Positions 1-10,900 of a stretch of 64,000 bases of DNA are shown piece after piece. The notes below the pieces were generated by a model. The model did no database searches. It was not told the DNA's origin and worked only from the letters and a program-made list of their open reading frames with translations. The position numbers were made by a program, and so were the translations under genes. Source of the stretch: Chrysopilus asiliformis (lineage: Eukaryota; Arthropoda; Insecta; Diptera; Rhagionidae); contig OZ035962.1 in the NCBI GenBank assembly GCA_964034945.1, forward strand, positions 91,185,650 to 91,249,649, read 5' to 3'. The stretch's first letter is position 1, and the number at the start of each line of letters is the position of its first letter.

Positions 1-250
1 AGTATTTAGGCATCATTTTAATTAAAAGTATTAAAAACATAAATTTATTTTTAAATATTGTCGTGCGATAATTTTTCCACAGTAAAATCTAATTAACATG
101 GAAGGCCAAAGTAAAAGTCCTTCAAAACTTAAAAATTTCAAAAGCTTTCAAGAGTTCATTAAATAAATATCACGATAATTACTTCCTCAGACGAATACTT
201 ATATATGTATATTGATATATTTTTTTTAAATATTATTTACAATAAAACAG

Positions 251-377
251 ACTCATGCTACCTGACATCTACCTGTTTATCCACGTGATGGGGTTGATGG
301 TGGTGGCTACCTTCATCATTTATGGCGTGTCCTTTGGCTTGGAAAAATTTAACAATCCACCCTTAGCATCTGAGTGA
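251..377 (+). CDS. 3'-terminal coding exon of an unidentified membrane protein
   Basis: The exon follows a splice acceptor (AAAACAG at 244-250) and reads 41 codons to TGA at 375-377, with one leading base from a split codon. The peptide has one strongly hydrophobic segment of about 22 residues (YLFIHVMGLMVVATFIIYGV) followed by a short polar tail ending in PPLASE, so it would be a last transmembrane helix with a short C-terminus. The exon is clearly more G+C-rich than its surroundings, and a poly(A) signal lies 186 bases past the stop. Upstream exons are outside the window. I do not recognise the family. An alternative is a chance open frame, but the acceptor, base composition, hydrophobicity and poly(A) signal agree. 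Confidence 0.5.
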
Positions 378-562
378 CTTCCACTTGGTTTATCCCCCGG
401 CAACTGTCTATCCGTACATTTTTTTCGCTCTTCTTGTACACATCTAATAACATAGAGAGAAACTCTGAAACACATACATATTTTTACTATAATGAAAGTG
501 GGAAAAGGGAAGCACTTACATTTGATCACAATCAAATTATGCTTGTATGAATTCACATTTTG

Positions 563-568
563 AATAAA
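563..568 (+). promoter_or_regulatory. Poly(A) signal AATAAA for the exon at 251-377
   Basis: A canonical AATAAA lies downstream of the TGA at 375-377, giving a 3' UTR of roughly 200 bases. It sits on the same strand as the exon. Confidence 0.45.
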
Positions 569-589
569 AGAATTATTGTGTATGCTTGA

Positions 590-1663
590 GAAACATCTTA
601 CAGATTTACGAAAAATGTTTAAGATGAAATCATGTTTTCAACAAGTTCTTCCTTTGTTAGATCTCTACTAAAAAAAAGCTTTAAGATGGCTATGAAACAA
701 GAATTTTAAAATAAAAGTTTTAAATTCATTCAGACAAAAAAAAATGTTCTCATATTTTCTTGTTTAAAATGGAGTAAATTATTGACAGAAATATATAAAA
801 ATATGTAGTTCTTTAACTGGAAAATTCAATATACACGTACTTACGGTTAATAAAGCCAATTTAATAATGCTTGCTGGCAAAAGCTTTTTGCAAAAAAAAA
901 TGTGATTTTCAAAATATACTTTTCGTATCATTTCAACGTTGACAAGTTTTTCCTTGAACTTTCTCGTGTCATCTTTTAACTTTTTCACAGCAACAGAATA
1001 GCAAAAAGGGACTACAAAAAATACTTTTAATCATTAACTGAAACGTGTCTCAAGCGATATTAATGCAATTTTCTTTATTGTTTCATTTTAAGTTGATTTA
1101 ATAATAAAAAAAACTTTTGCCAACAAACGAAAATTTTGTGTAAAAGTTTGACGGAAGAATGTCGACAAAAAAAAGAGAAAATTTCTTCACGTTTAAAAAG
1201 TTTCGTGCTCTACTTTTTCCGCTTTTCATTTTGGTTTTCCTTTCTAAATTGTTATCTAATGGATTTGATTTTCCAACATGGCCATAATCAAGATTTCGCA
1301 ATTTTGTTAGCGAGACCATACGACCCTGTTTCTGAATCAAAAACTTAAGGAAAAAATTAAGGCCAAGAATTTAGACATTTTTTTGGGAAACTGAAAATTA
1401 GGCTTTTCACCCCTTACTTATTTTTTTTTGTATTTCAGCCAGAGCTTAGGGGAAGACCCTTTAATGCATAGGGAAAGACCCCTTTTATAAAATACGTTCC
1501 GCCTTTTTCATCTTTTCGCACCCGCCAAAATAACCTCGCCGCCCCCCAACCCCCGCCCCCCCTTCCACTATCATCACACTTTTTCACAATTTTTTGTATA
1601 GAATTTAACACCGCCTACATAGTGAAGTAAAACTCCTCCCGCGCCTCTTAAATGTGTGACATA
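590..1663. other. Intergenic, nothing recognised
   Basis: A+T-rich sequence with homopolymer runs. Short open frames on both strands show no recognisable domain. A C-rich stretch at about 1540-1565 is low complexity. Confidence 0.6.
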
Positions 1664-2649
1664 CACAGAAAATAAAATGTATGTAAATATTACGAAAACG
1701 TTTGTTAATATAACGAAACCATTTGTCCCCCATGGGCCGACAAAATTTTTGTTAATGGTACGATGTCAATTTTGTTAAGTTTTTGTATTTTTGTATTTCG
1801 TTTTCGCAAATATTTTGTAAATATTACAAATATTTTGTAAATATTACAAATATTTTGTAAATATTACAAAAACAAATCTCTCTTGTTGATATGGAATCTC
1901 TTTCTGTTTCTTGCTTAGTGTGTGCTCATAGAATTTAATATATGCAACTAATGAGCGGAAATTGTTTTAGTGTGATGACTTCAAAAATTAAGAGATGCTT
2001 GTTTGTTTCTGATAGTTTCTATATTGAATATTCGTATGGAGGAAATGTTTTATGACGGCCAATATGATGCGAAATGAAAATAATTTATTTTGAATTATTT
2101 TTCTTACAAAAACTTCAAACGAATGAATTCTCTCGACGAATGTTGTTGTGTTACCTCGAAAAAATACTATTCGCGTTTAGTATTTTTCGAAAATGGGAAA
2201 AAATTATCGAAATCTGAAAAAAATGGGCATAAAAAATATTTCAAAAAAGCATTCCAACTAATGTCTAAACTAAGAAATGTTTTCCAAAAACTGATTTTTT
2301 GCATCAGTTTTATGAAAAATTATTGGAATCGCTTTAAAATCGAGTTTTTAGAACTGGCGAATAGACTAACAAAATCGTCGCCATTTTTTCGTCATGCACA
2401 AGTGTGGCGCAGTTCTACTAGTAGTCTAATTACCTGCTGCAGGCATCCAAACATGGTAATGACGCCATGATGCAAATCAGATTTGACAAAATGTACTTCG
2501 TAATATTAACAAATTTTAGTAACTATACGAAAAAATATTCGTTAATTTTTTCGTAGTATATACAAAACTTCAGTAATATTTACGAATTTTTTTTTGTTAG
2601 GCTTAACAAAACCTATTTTGTAAATAATACAACATCATTTTTTTCTGTG
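1664..2649. mobile_element. Non-autonomous DNA transposon with CACAGAAAA inverted ends and TA target site
   Basis: The left end starts CACAGAAAAT and the right end finishes ATTTTTTTCTGTG; each is flanked by TA (1662-1663 and 2650-2651). Just inside both ends lie related blocks of GTAAATATTACGAAAA-type sequence, including a short tandem array of ATTTTGTAAATATTACAA units at about 1806-1870. A TA duplication fits the Tc1/mariner superfamily. The one open frame inside (2090-2470) resembles no transposase, so this looks like a deletion or miniature derivative. Confidence 0.6.
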
Positions 2650-2651
2650 TA

Positions 2652-3837
2652 TTTACACCTTACGGCGCTGTTTGGCCAATAGTCAGATTATTTTTCAAAA
2701 TAACATATTCAAGTAGAATTTGTTAAAATTTATTTCTATCGCCTGTCATTTGCAAAATCTCAAACTATTCAGAACAGAAAATTTTAAGAAACTTTTGCGT
2801 CTACCCAGGGCAAATTTCCGGGCATTTCATATTTCAGCATGGCACAGAATAATTTGATTTTACACCCTTTTTTCACTGCTCTGTAATGTCAATCACTGAT
2901 AAATTTAAAAAAAAAGTCTAAAGCGGACTTTTAATGACGAGCCTCGATTTTTAAAAGGAAATTCTCACAGTGCAGCTTCAATACTATTTAATTTTACACC
3001 TGAATAAATATAAAGGAAATGAACATTTTGTGATTTATTTATTTTCTACCGCAATTACGGAGCGAATTTCTTCTTATATATTTACTTTCAATTATCAGAT
3101 AATCAGGGAAAATCTCTGGGATAAATTCTCCCGCACCTTCTACCAAAATTTTCGTAGTATTTCCAAGCTTTCCAAATGCAATTTAATTTAGGAAAATATT
3201 TTTACAGTGGATAAGTCTTGAAACAAAAATTGCACGAAACTATCACGAAAATTTATTCAATTTAGGGATATTATCTAAGACTTTTATTATTATTAAAAGA
3301 CTTGAAAAATAAGAAAAAAAAATTTTAATCATGAAATTTATATTATTTGTCAAAAACCAAATAATCTATCATCTGCAGAAAATATTGAAGATAAAGTTTA
3401 AAGCAGTGAAAACTTACCAATAAAATGTTAACACCTTCACTGTTCTATGGTAGTTTACAGCATCGTCTAACACGATTTGTTATACTAGTATCAAAGGAGA
3501 ATTTGTGACAAAGTCATATAGCAATTTTTTTTTGGTTTCTAGTGTTATTTATTATCAGTAAAGGAAATTCGATAACATTGACAGATTGTCGTTATTTACA
3601 CCGAAATTTGCTTACATCGTTTCAATGCTTTGTTTTGTTACCAAGAATAATAACTTCAGGTGAAATACTTTACCCTAACAAAAAATCCGTGGCAGTTGAA
3701 CTATGATATATATAGACACCTCCGTGCAAGACAATCGTATCTCTTTCGAGCTATCAAAATTCTGACGTTTTTGTAAGTTAATAGTGGGAAGAATTTTAGT
3801 TATTTTTTGCTGATTTTAAAAGAAATGTTGAATCTGC
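2652..3837. other. Intergenic, nothing recognised
   Basis: A+T-rich sequence without supported genes. The 73-codon frame at 2970-3191 has no recognisable domain or splice context. Confidence 0.55.
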
Positions 3838-4130
3838 AATTGTGAATCCTTAACATCTCAGAGAACGCGTTGACTTAGCAACTTGAAATTTCTTGAAAAG
3901 GCATTTTATAAAAATCCTAGTTTTCTGTCAACTTTTGGAAAAGTAACGGTAGTAACGAGAACCTCCCATGGTTTAAAAAAATACTGTTTTTTGAACAATT
4001 TTCGAAACCTGTACGCTTTTGGGAAAAAATGATTATAACAAAATCTAAAGGATATAAATTTTTCTACATTTTCTGCTTTAACGGTTTTTTCGTATCTCTA
4101 ATGTTTCCCAAAATATTTGAAAAAAGCAGA
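3838..4130 (+). repeat. Dispersed repeat family R3, copy 1
   Basis: It shares a block with 45320-45588, 47810-48100 and, inverted, 56640-56985: GAGAACGCGTTGAC, then CAACTTGAAATTT, then TCAACTTTTGGAAAAGTAACG, a region of short A-rich strings, and finally AAAGGATATAAA. No terminal repeats could be defined. The following 300 bases carry degenerate versions of the same strings. Confidence 0.55.
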
Positions 4131-4486
4131 TCCTAAAAATTCAAATTCGAACCGTACGAAACCACTAAAAAAATTTCTGATATTTGGTTTGATTACAACA
4201 TTTGTTTTAAAAAGGGGTTTGGCTTTGGTTCAGTTCGGCCATTTTATTAAAACTAGTTTAAAAAGTAGTTTCATTTTGATTCGAGTCGGATATATTTTTA
4301 AAAAATGGTTTGGTTTTGAAAATCTTTCCAAAACTATGCAGTTTTATATAAAAATGTATTTTGTGCATATAGGAAATAAGATTTTCTACATATTTTCCTT
4401 CAACGGTTCTCAAAATATTTGAAAAAATATTATTTTTTTAAAATTTTTTCCGAAAATAAGTATTCCAGAAGAAAGTTTTGTGTTAA

Positions 4487-5158
4487 TCAGAATATACACA
4501 ATCTAAACTCGTTTAACCTGATTTACTGACTGACTGCCTGACTCATCAATGCCCAGCCCAAACCGCTGAAGCTAGAAACTTGAAACTTTCACAGTATGTC
4601 CCAGCCATCACGTAGGCGCTCACTAAAGCGGGGTCTTCCGAAATTTTACCGCTAAGGGGTTAAACGGGTGACAAAGGGGGTTTGGGTGTTTTTAAATCGT
4701 GATTTTAGCCATGAATCCTGCTCAATAGGAGGCTGAAAAGTTTCATTCGGCGGTTTTTGGGGTAGCTGATTACGAATCCGGGGTTAGATTTTCGAAATTA
4801 GAAACGGAAAGTCCTGTAAGGATAACGCAAACATACTTTTCCCCTTTTTTCCCGGGGAAAAATGGCATTTATGGTTTTCGGGGTCACTGGTCACGAATCC
4901 GGTGTTAGAAATTCAAGACTTGAATTAGAAGGTCCTGCAAAAAAAACGTAAATATCATTTTCCCGCTTTTCCCGGGGAAAAATGGCTTTAAGGAGTTTTC
5001 AGGGTCGCTTGTCACGAACCTGGTGTTAGACTAATTCGCAACGGAGAGCCTGCAAGGATAAGATTTTTCTCAAAAGATTTTAAGTTCATTCCGGTTTTCA
5101 GCGTATTCTAAAATGTACACAAAAAACTTAACCCGGCAACGACGGGTATGCAAGCTAG
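4487..5158 (+). mobile_element. Non-autonomous Helitron
   Basis: The right end has the Helitron signature: a GC-rich hairpin (ACCCGGCAACGACGGGT), then a short spacer and CTAG at 5155-5158, followed by T. The 5' end is less sure; TCAGAATATACACAATC at 4487 with A before it fits the TC start and insertion between A and T. The interior differs from the short copies elsewhere and contains three imperfect repeats around TTCCCGGGGAAAAATGGC (about 4690-5040). No Rep/helicase coding is visible. Confidence 0.6.
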
Positions 5159-5194
5159 TATACAATATACTGATATTTATCACAATATACTGAT

Positions 5195-5370
5195 ATTATT
5201 TTCGAAAAGTAATTTGAGGGCAGAATTAAAGATATTAAAATTCTCTACATTTTTGCCTTTTACCGTAAATCAAAAGCTTTTACCATTATCGAGATATTTC
5301 AGATTTCGTGAAAAAAAATCATATTTTTATATAAACTAATATTTTATTTGTGTAGATTTTGCAGAAGAAA
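5195..5370 (-). repeat. Fragment of repeat family R2 (inverted)
   Basis: It matches the interior of the R2 copies at 24217, 34609 and 51358: TTTACCGTTATCGAGATATTTCAGATTTCGT, here written as TTTACC and ATCGAGATATTTCAGATT, followed by AAACTAATATTTTATT. Only one end of the element is present. It directly abuts the Helitron end at 5158. Confidence 0.55.
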
Positions 5371-6093
5371 TCTTTGTCTTTTTTTATGTATGTATCTTTT
5401 ATTTACTGTTTAAGATTTCTAAATGTTACCTGGTCTCTTTTCAATAAAACTTACTTTAAAATTTAAAATTTTTAAATACAGAAATTTTCCTACCTCGCCA
5501 ACAATTTCTAATATAAAAACGAACCTTTTGTTCTCCCTTCGTTGATCACAAATTAGAACATTTCGCCAGTTTACCACTTTTTTGAACATTTTCCATCATT
5601 CCTTTAGTGGCCCTGAATGAATGAGTGGCACATATCTGGACAATGGACTATTCGAATTTCCACTACTTTTTCATATAAAATTGTTATTAGGTTTTTTACA
5701 TTTTTACGGTTTGGCGGTGGTAATTAAAATGTGCATAGAGCCAACAGATCCGTACCGAAATGTTTACATTGTCTGCCTCTCATGGTGATTTTCGTCGTAT
5801 TTTACCATACAAGTTCTATAGTATTGCAAATATATATATAGTGCATGATGATAAAGAATATAATTTTGTTTACCTTTCGCCCACCCTTTTCACATCTGTG
5901 GACAGTATTTTGTGTTCTGATGATTTACTATTTTTATTAGATTTTACGGATCAAATTCGAATTCCCATCAAAACTATAGAGTTCAAAATTTTCACAAAGA
6001 TGAACACCTTACAAGACAATCTTTCAGATAGTTCAAATTGTATTCTTATTTTTATAATTAAAGGTATGAGAATCATATAGAAATCATATATAC
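5371..6093. other. Intergenic; one uncharacterised 106-codon frame
   Basis: The ATG frame at 5760-6080 encodes 106 residues with no recognisable motif and no clear promoter or splice signals. It ends immediately before a Helitron. I see nothing else here. Confidence 0.4.
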
Positions 6094-6405
6094 TCATACT
6101 AATATATAAAAATGAGTTGGTGTCTGTCTGTCTTTCTGTCTGTCTTTCTGTCTGTCTTTCTGTCTGTCTTTCTGTCTGTCTTTCTGTCTGACTTTCTGTC
6201 TGTCTTTCTGTCTGTCTTTCTGTCTGTCTTTCTGTATGGCTTTCTGTCTGTCTGTTCCGCTTTCACGCAAAAACGGCTGAACCGATTGACTTGAAATTTG
6301 GCATGAGTGCCTGTAGTAGTTCTGGTTCCAACATCGGCACACGGAACAGTAGCGCGAGGGTTGGGGGAGTAAGGGGAGGGGGTAAAGTGATACCATACAG
6401 TTAAC
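6094..6405 (+). mobile_element. Helitron 5' portion, 3' truncated
   Basis: It starts TCATACTAATATATAAAAAT, the same 5' terminus as the copies at 19045, 45590 and 49660. It then has a CTGT-rich simple repeat, the block ACGGCTGAACCGATTGACTTG AAATTTGGCA (split here for length) and a GGGG-rich stretch. Homology stops near 6400 without the hairpin and CTAG end, and the next sequence belongs to family R4. Confidence 0.65.
6121..6255. repeat. TCTGTCTGTCTT microsatellite
   Basis: About ten units of a 12-base motif built from CTGT and TTCTG lie within the Helitron at 6094. Both strands give long repetitive open frames that are not genes. Confidence 0.9.
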
Positions 6406-6429
6406 CCCATATAATTGAAACAGTTTTTT

Positions 6430-6620
6430 ACAATTTTTTCGAAAATATTGCAACGTATCGAAAAACTGTTAAAGATGGAATGTGTTTAGAACATGATTTT
6501 ACATAACCGTTTCATACATCAAAATCCAATCGCATCACTACTTTTTCTCTCCCCCATACAAATGAATTTTTTCAACAAAAAATTATAGAGTTTTTAACGT
6601 TTGTTCCCTGGAAACGGTTT
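6430..6620 (-). repeat. Repeat family R4 fragment (inverted)
   Basis: It shares CATACATCAAAATCCAATCG and a following CCCCCATACAAATGAATTTTT with 13735-13830 and, in the opposite orientation, with 16235-16400. No termini were resolved. Confidence 0.5.
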
Positions 6621-9476
6621 TATTGTTTACGTAAAGTACAATAATTCACCTAGTTTTTTAATCGTAAAAAATTACCAGTTTTTTACGTTTTTTACTAGTT
6701 TTTTTACTTTTTTTACGTTTTTTGCCAGTTGTTTAAGTAAAAAACTGTTTTTAACGTTGTTTTGCCCAACACTGCCTGGAAATTGTAGCTTTTCTTAAAT
6801 TTTTCATATAAAAACACTGGTAAAAGTTTTTTTTCGTCCAAACAGTTGTTCTAAACTTCGCCAAAAATATGTTGAATTTAATATACCCAATTTCATGTCG
6901 AAAATAGCATTTTTCTGCTTCTCGGTTTATTGCCCGCCTTATTGAAATGTTTTTATTGGTAAATTCGTTGTGGAATTAAGCGGGGACAACTGTATCTGAA
7001 ATTTTCGAAATTGTTTTAAGAAATTTCAATTTTATTAAATGCGAACTTTTAGTATGGAAAGTATGAAAACATAAAGAATATATGTGTCAAGAAATGTGAC
7101 TATCATTAATTTAATTCTCGCAAAAAACAAGTCGGTTTTCAAGTTTAAATCATTTAAGACAGTTGTGTAATAAACTTTGATGGCTTTTCCCATTCTTTCA
7201 CACAATTTCATATGAAAAACCATCAGAGAATGAAATAAAGAAAAAAATACATTCTGAAAATTAATCATAGTAGCCCAATTTTCATTATGTTATATGTAAT
7301 GTGTTGGAATTTCTGAAATGTGTCTCATCTGTTGAAATTAAAGCTGTATTCAATTTCGAGGGCGAGATTTATGATTGTAATAGAGTGTCAGGACCCCATG
7401 ACAGATTGCCCGTGGTTACACACTCAGAATGGAGCACTTTTCCAAAGTAAAATAATTCGTTTTAAGGAAAAAAATAACAAAATAACAACAAGGGCAACAG
7501 AAAAAGAATGAAGCCGTGTACAAGATAGGCCTCCTTTCACATTTCGCTTTCTCTCACAGTAAACTTCCTTCATGTTTTTCCACTAACCACAAAAGCCTCC
7601 ATTTATTGCTTACTCACAAACAAACATATATCCAATATTTACCTGCAAGGTGAGAAATTTTTGTTACACTCAGAACGCTTTTTGCCCAATGGTTTCCGTA
7701 TTCTGTTACCGCACAGTATGGCAATGTTTTTACAATATATACTGGCAAGTGATAATTTGCTTCTGGTGGAAACCATTCAAGTCTGATAGGGGCCAACTTA
7801 ATTTATGAGTATCTACTCTGAACATAACAAAAACTTTCACCTTCAAATTTTTTTTTCACATTCTTCACACACTTTTGTGAAAATAATGAATTATCACAAG
7901 TGTGAATTATTACAGTCAAATATTTTGAAGAAGATTAAATTTTTTCGTACTAAGTTGTAATTTGTGCGGTTCACTTGATTTTTTTATAAATCCGCCACAC
8001 ATTCAATAAAAAATTAGTAAGTAGCATGACAATAACTCAACTTGAAACATTTGAAGGTCTTAATATTGGAAAAAATTCGCTCTGGGCAAAAACATTTAAT
8101 AAATATGCGCCGCAAGAGATTTTTTTTAAATACAATGTACGCAATTTAAAATTCAATGGCAGCAATTATATCGTTCCAAGCGAAAGTCAATTCATTTTCA
8201 CATTACGCAACTAAAATGGTGAAAACATAACGAAGAAAAATCTGCCGCAAGTAAAATTTTTTGACATATATGCGCCCCAAGCGAAAATTTATTTGACAAA
8301 TACACCGCGGAGACGAAAAAATGTAATGTGTCAGAAAAATCCACGTTTTCATTAAAAAGTATTTCTGTAAAAAAAAAGGAAAAATATTAATATGATTTTG
8401 TAAAAAAAAATAATTCAAAGGGTTGGTATTTTAATAGCAAAAGCGATTCCCTGTCGATTAAAAAGAAAAGCCCTTTACATTTTCAACCCTTACAGCATAA
8501 AAAACATGATTTGTTTCAAAGCCTAAAATTTTCATGCGGAAAATTAGAAGGATGTTACTCTTACTCGAAATACAACGACCCAGAAAAGTAAAAGATATTT
8601 TTTTTTTACAAAATTGTATAGAAAATAGATACATACAATCTACATATATAACGATCATCTTCCCGTAATGTGGTAAAACTCGAATGTTTTATGAGGCACC
8701 GGAAAATACACCTCCAGAAAAAAAACGGTGACTTAATGTTTTATTTATTCGTAGGCAAAGGAAAAAGAAAACTTAAAAGCTTTTGAATATACTGTGTAAA
8801 AGGTTTTTTTTTTCCTGGAAATAAGGTGCTCTCACGTTTTTTACTATCGCTTGGTCCTTTCGTCTTACCTTCCGCACTGATTGCCACACTTTGCTTTCAT
8901 TCATCTATAGATTTTGTGACACCTTTATAGATTCAAGTACCGGAATTCCTCTAGAACCCTCTTGAATGCTAATAGCGCTTCTTAGAAGGTCAAAATCCTG
9001 AAATTTTACAAATGTTTAAAGATTTTTCGCCTGTAAGATGTTGTCAAGTCAAAATGATACTTAAAAATATTTAGATGTAAATTAATGCAATTTTTAAAAT
9101 AGTCAAGTTTGTTTTCTTATAAGCAAAAAAGTTGATTTTCAATTATGTAAATTAAGTAAGTTTTGAACACAATTAGTAACTATTCGGTTCTGGAGATGGC
9201 TGACAAATTAAATAATATTTTGGTCGTGGCAACGAAAGTACATAATATTTTTGCTATAGTAAGCAAAGTATAGCTAAATTGCTTGCAAGTAAAATATATA
9301 AAATTTGTGTTGGAGCAGCCGAATTATATAAAATTTTTGGTTGATGGTTGCCTCCATTTTTGGTTGAAGTTATTTTGGAAGCGATAGCTAAATTATGATT
9401 ACGGCCAACAAATCATAAGAATCTTTGTTTGCAAGCAAATTTTATCTAAATTTTATTCTCGGCAATTGAATTATAC
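6621..9476. other. Intergenic; degenerate tandem sequence at 9180-9475
   Basis: No gene is supported. From about 9180 to 9475 a loose unit of roughly 35-40 bases recurs, with a core like AATTATATAAAATTTTTGGT alternating with GCAAGCAAA or GCAACGAAA. The repeats are too diverged to count exactly. Confidence 0.5.
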
Positions 9477-9747
9477 ACTCAGAAAAATGGAGGCTAACTC
9501 GACGACCTACATACGGCGTAATTGGCCTCGGGCAGGCGCGCGTTCGCCTGCATGTGGGCAAGTAAAACTGAGTTGACCTGTGGTCGGAGAAATTCTGAAA
9601 TTAAGCCACCAGCAGGTGAAGTAGGGCATTGGGAGCTGCACGAGTTGACCTTAGATAGGTTAACTCTGACCGCTAGCTGGCTTACAGAAACCTCTGTAAG
9701 GTCAGAGTTAACCTGACAAAAAGTTGACATGGACATTTTTCTGAGTG
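9477..9747 (-). mobile_element. 271-bp CACTCAGAAAAAT element, copy 1
   Basis: The ends are inverted CACTCAGAAAAAT (the left end has lost one C), flanked by TA on both sides. It is markedly more G+C-rich than its surroundings. It is almost identical to the inverted copy at 10629-10900: I count three substitutions and one single-base deletion. The 80-codon frame through it is open in both copies, but I see no domain. It is best read as a miniature inverted-repeat element of a group with a 2-bp target site. Confidence 0.8.
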
Positions 9748-9873
9748 TACCTGATTTTGGTCATGGCAATCAAATTCGATAATAGTTGCGGGAACCAAAT
9801 GGATCAGTTTGAGAAGAAAGTAAGGGAGGAGCATATTAAGATCCTTCCTATATCTATTGCCACAGACAAGAGA

Positions 9874-10328
9874 AAACATAACAAACACTATAATTGCCAA
9901 TCTGGCAATTATTGAAAACCCGTATGGTGATATTCGTATGAAAATTCGAACAGTTGTACCAAAATTCCACTTTCAAGTCAAACTTTCCAACAAGATTTTT
10001 TAAAATTTATTCCAATCGGATTTTGATGTATGGGAGTTTTATGTAAAATCATATCCTAAATACCTTTTGTTCTTGGCTTTTTTTTTTTTGATAAGATGCA
10101 CCGTTTTTGAGATATTCGCAAAAAACGTTTTCGTTCGTATAGGGGGTACCCCCCCTAATGGTCCATTTTTGTCCATTAACGAACCTAGCCTCACATTTTA
10201 CGAAAAACGAATCTGTGCAAAATTTCAAGTCTGTAGCTCGATCCGTGCGCCCGCAATCCGCGCCACAGACGGACGGACAGACAGACAGACAGACGGACAG
10301 ACGGACAGACGGACAGACGGACAGACGG

Positions 10329-10374
<46 letters not shown>

Positions 10375-10514
10375 GGACGGACATGCAAAAATTAATTATT
10401 TTTATCATTCTAAACACACTGGTGTAATTCATTTTTGTGTGTGATGACGGGATCTTGGCGCTACAAACGGTAAGGCAAAGTTAATATACCCTTTGGTTTC
10501 ACCATGCGGGTATA
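9874..10514 (+). repeat. Dispersed repeat family R1, copy 1 (near full length)
   Basis: It begins AACATAAC, then a hairpin ATTGCCAATCTGGCAAT, then ACCCGTATGGTGA at 9918-9930, and ends with the inverted counterpart TCACCATGCGGGT at 10499-10511 followed by ATAAA. In between lie a GACA/GACG satellite and a conserved tail with GTGTGATGACGGGATCTTGG and ATACCCTTTGGTTTCACC. Other copies are at 40488-41066 (inverted), 54530-54937, 63677-64000 and a fragment at 23478-23675. No transposase is present and the superfamily is unclear. Confidence 0.75.
10261..10385. repeat. GACA/GACG microsatellite
   Basis: A run of about 30 four-base units (ACAG, ACGG) inside the R1 copy. It produces overlapping open frames in several phases that do not represent genes. 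Confidence 0.9.
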
Positions 10515-10628
10515 AAAAGAAGTAAATTGTGAGATTATGTTTTTTAGAAGCATTTCTCTCACTAATGTATTCAAGTACTTTAATAATCATTCATTTTTGA
10601 AAAAGTTGATAGAAAACTACGATTTTTG

Positions 10629-10900
10629 CACTCAGAAAAATGTCCAGGTCAACTTTTTGTCAGGTTAACTCTGACCTTACAGAGGTGTCTGTAAGCCAGC
10701 TAGCGGTCAGAGTTAACCTATCTAAGGTCAACTCGTGCAGCTCCCAATGCCCTACTTCACCTGCTGGTGGCTTAATTTCAGAATTTCTCCGACCACAGGT
10801 CAACTCAGTTTTACTTGCCCACCTGCAGGCGAACGCGCGCCTGCCCGAGGCCAATTACGCCGTATGTAGGTCGTCGAGTTAGCCTCCATTTTTCTGAGTG
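10629..10900 (+). mobile_element. 272-bp CACTCAGAAAAAT element, copy 2
   Basis: The ends are perfect 13-base inverted repeats CACTCAGAAAAAT / ATTTTTCTGAGTG, flanked by TG on each side. It lies in inverted orientation to 9477-9747 with an R1 copy between them. The near identity of the pair indicates recent movement or gene conversion. Confidence 0.8.

Noticed and set aside
5760..6080. 106-codon frame as a gene
   Set aside because: No recognisable motif, no promoter or exon signals, and it ends against a Helitron.
6112..6294. Open frames in the CTGT satellites (Ser-Val-Cys-Leu repeats), also at 10067-10444, 24889-25210, 40561-40844 and 51398-51637
   Set aside because: They are open only because a 4-, 8- or 12-base repeat lacks stops; they appear in several frames and on both strands.
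7421..7680. CACTCAGAA strings at about 7424 and 7667 as ends of another CACTCAG element
   Set aside because: They are in direct, not inverted, orientation, and the sequence beyond nine bases does not match the element.
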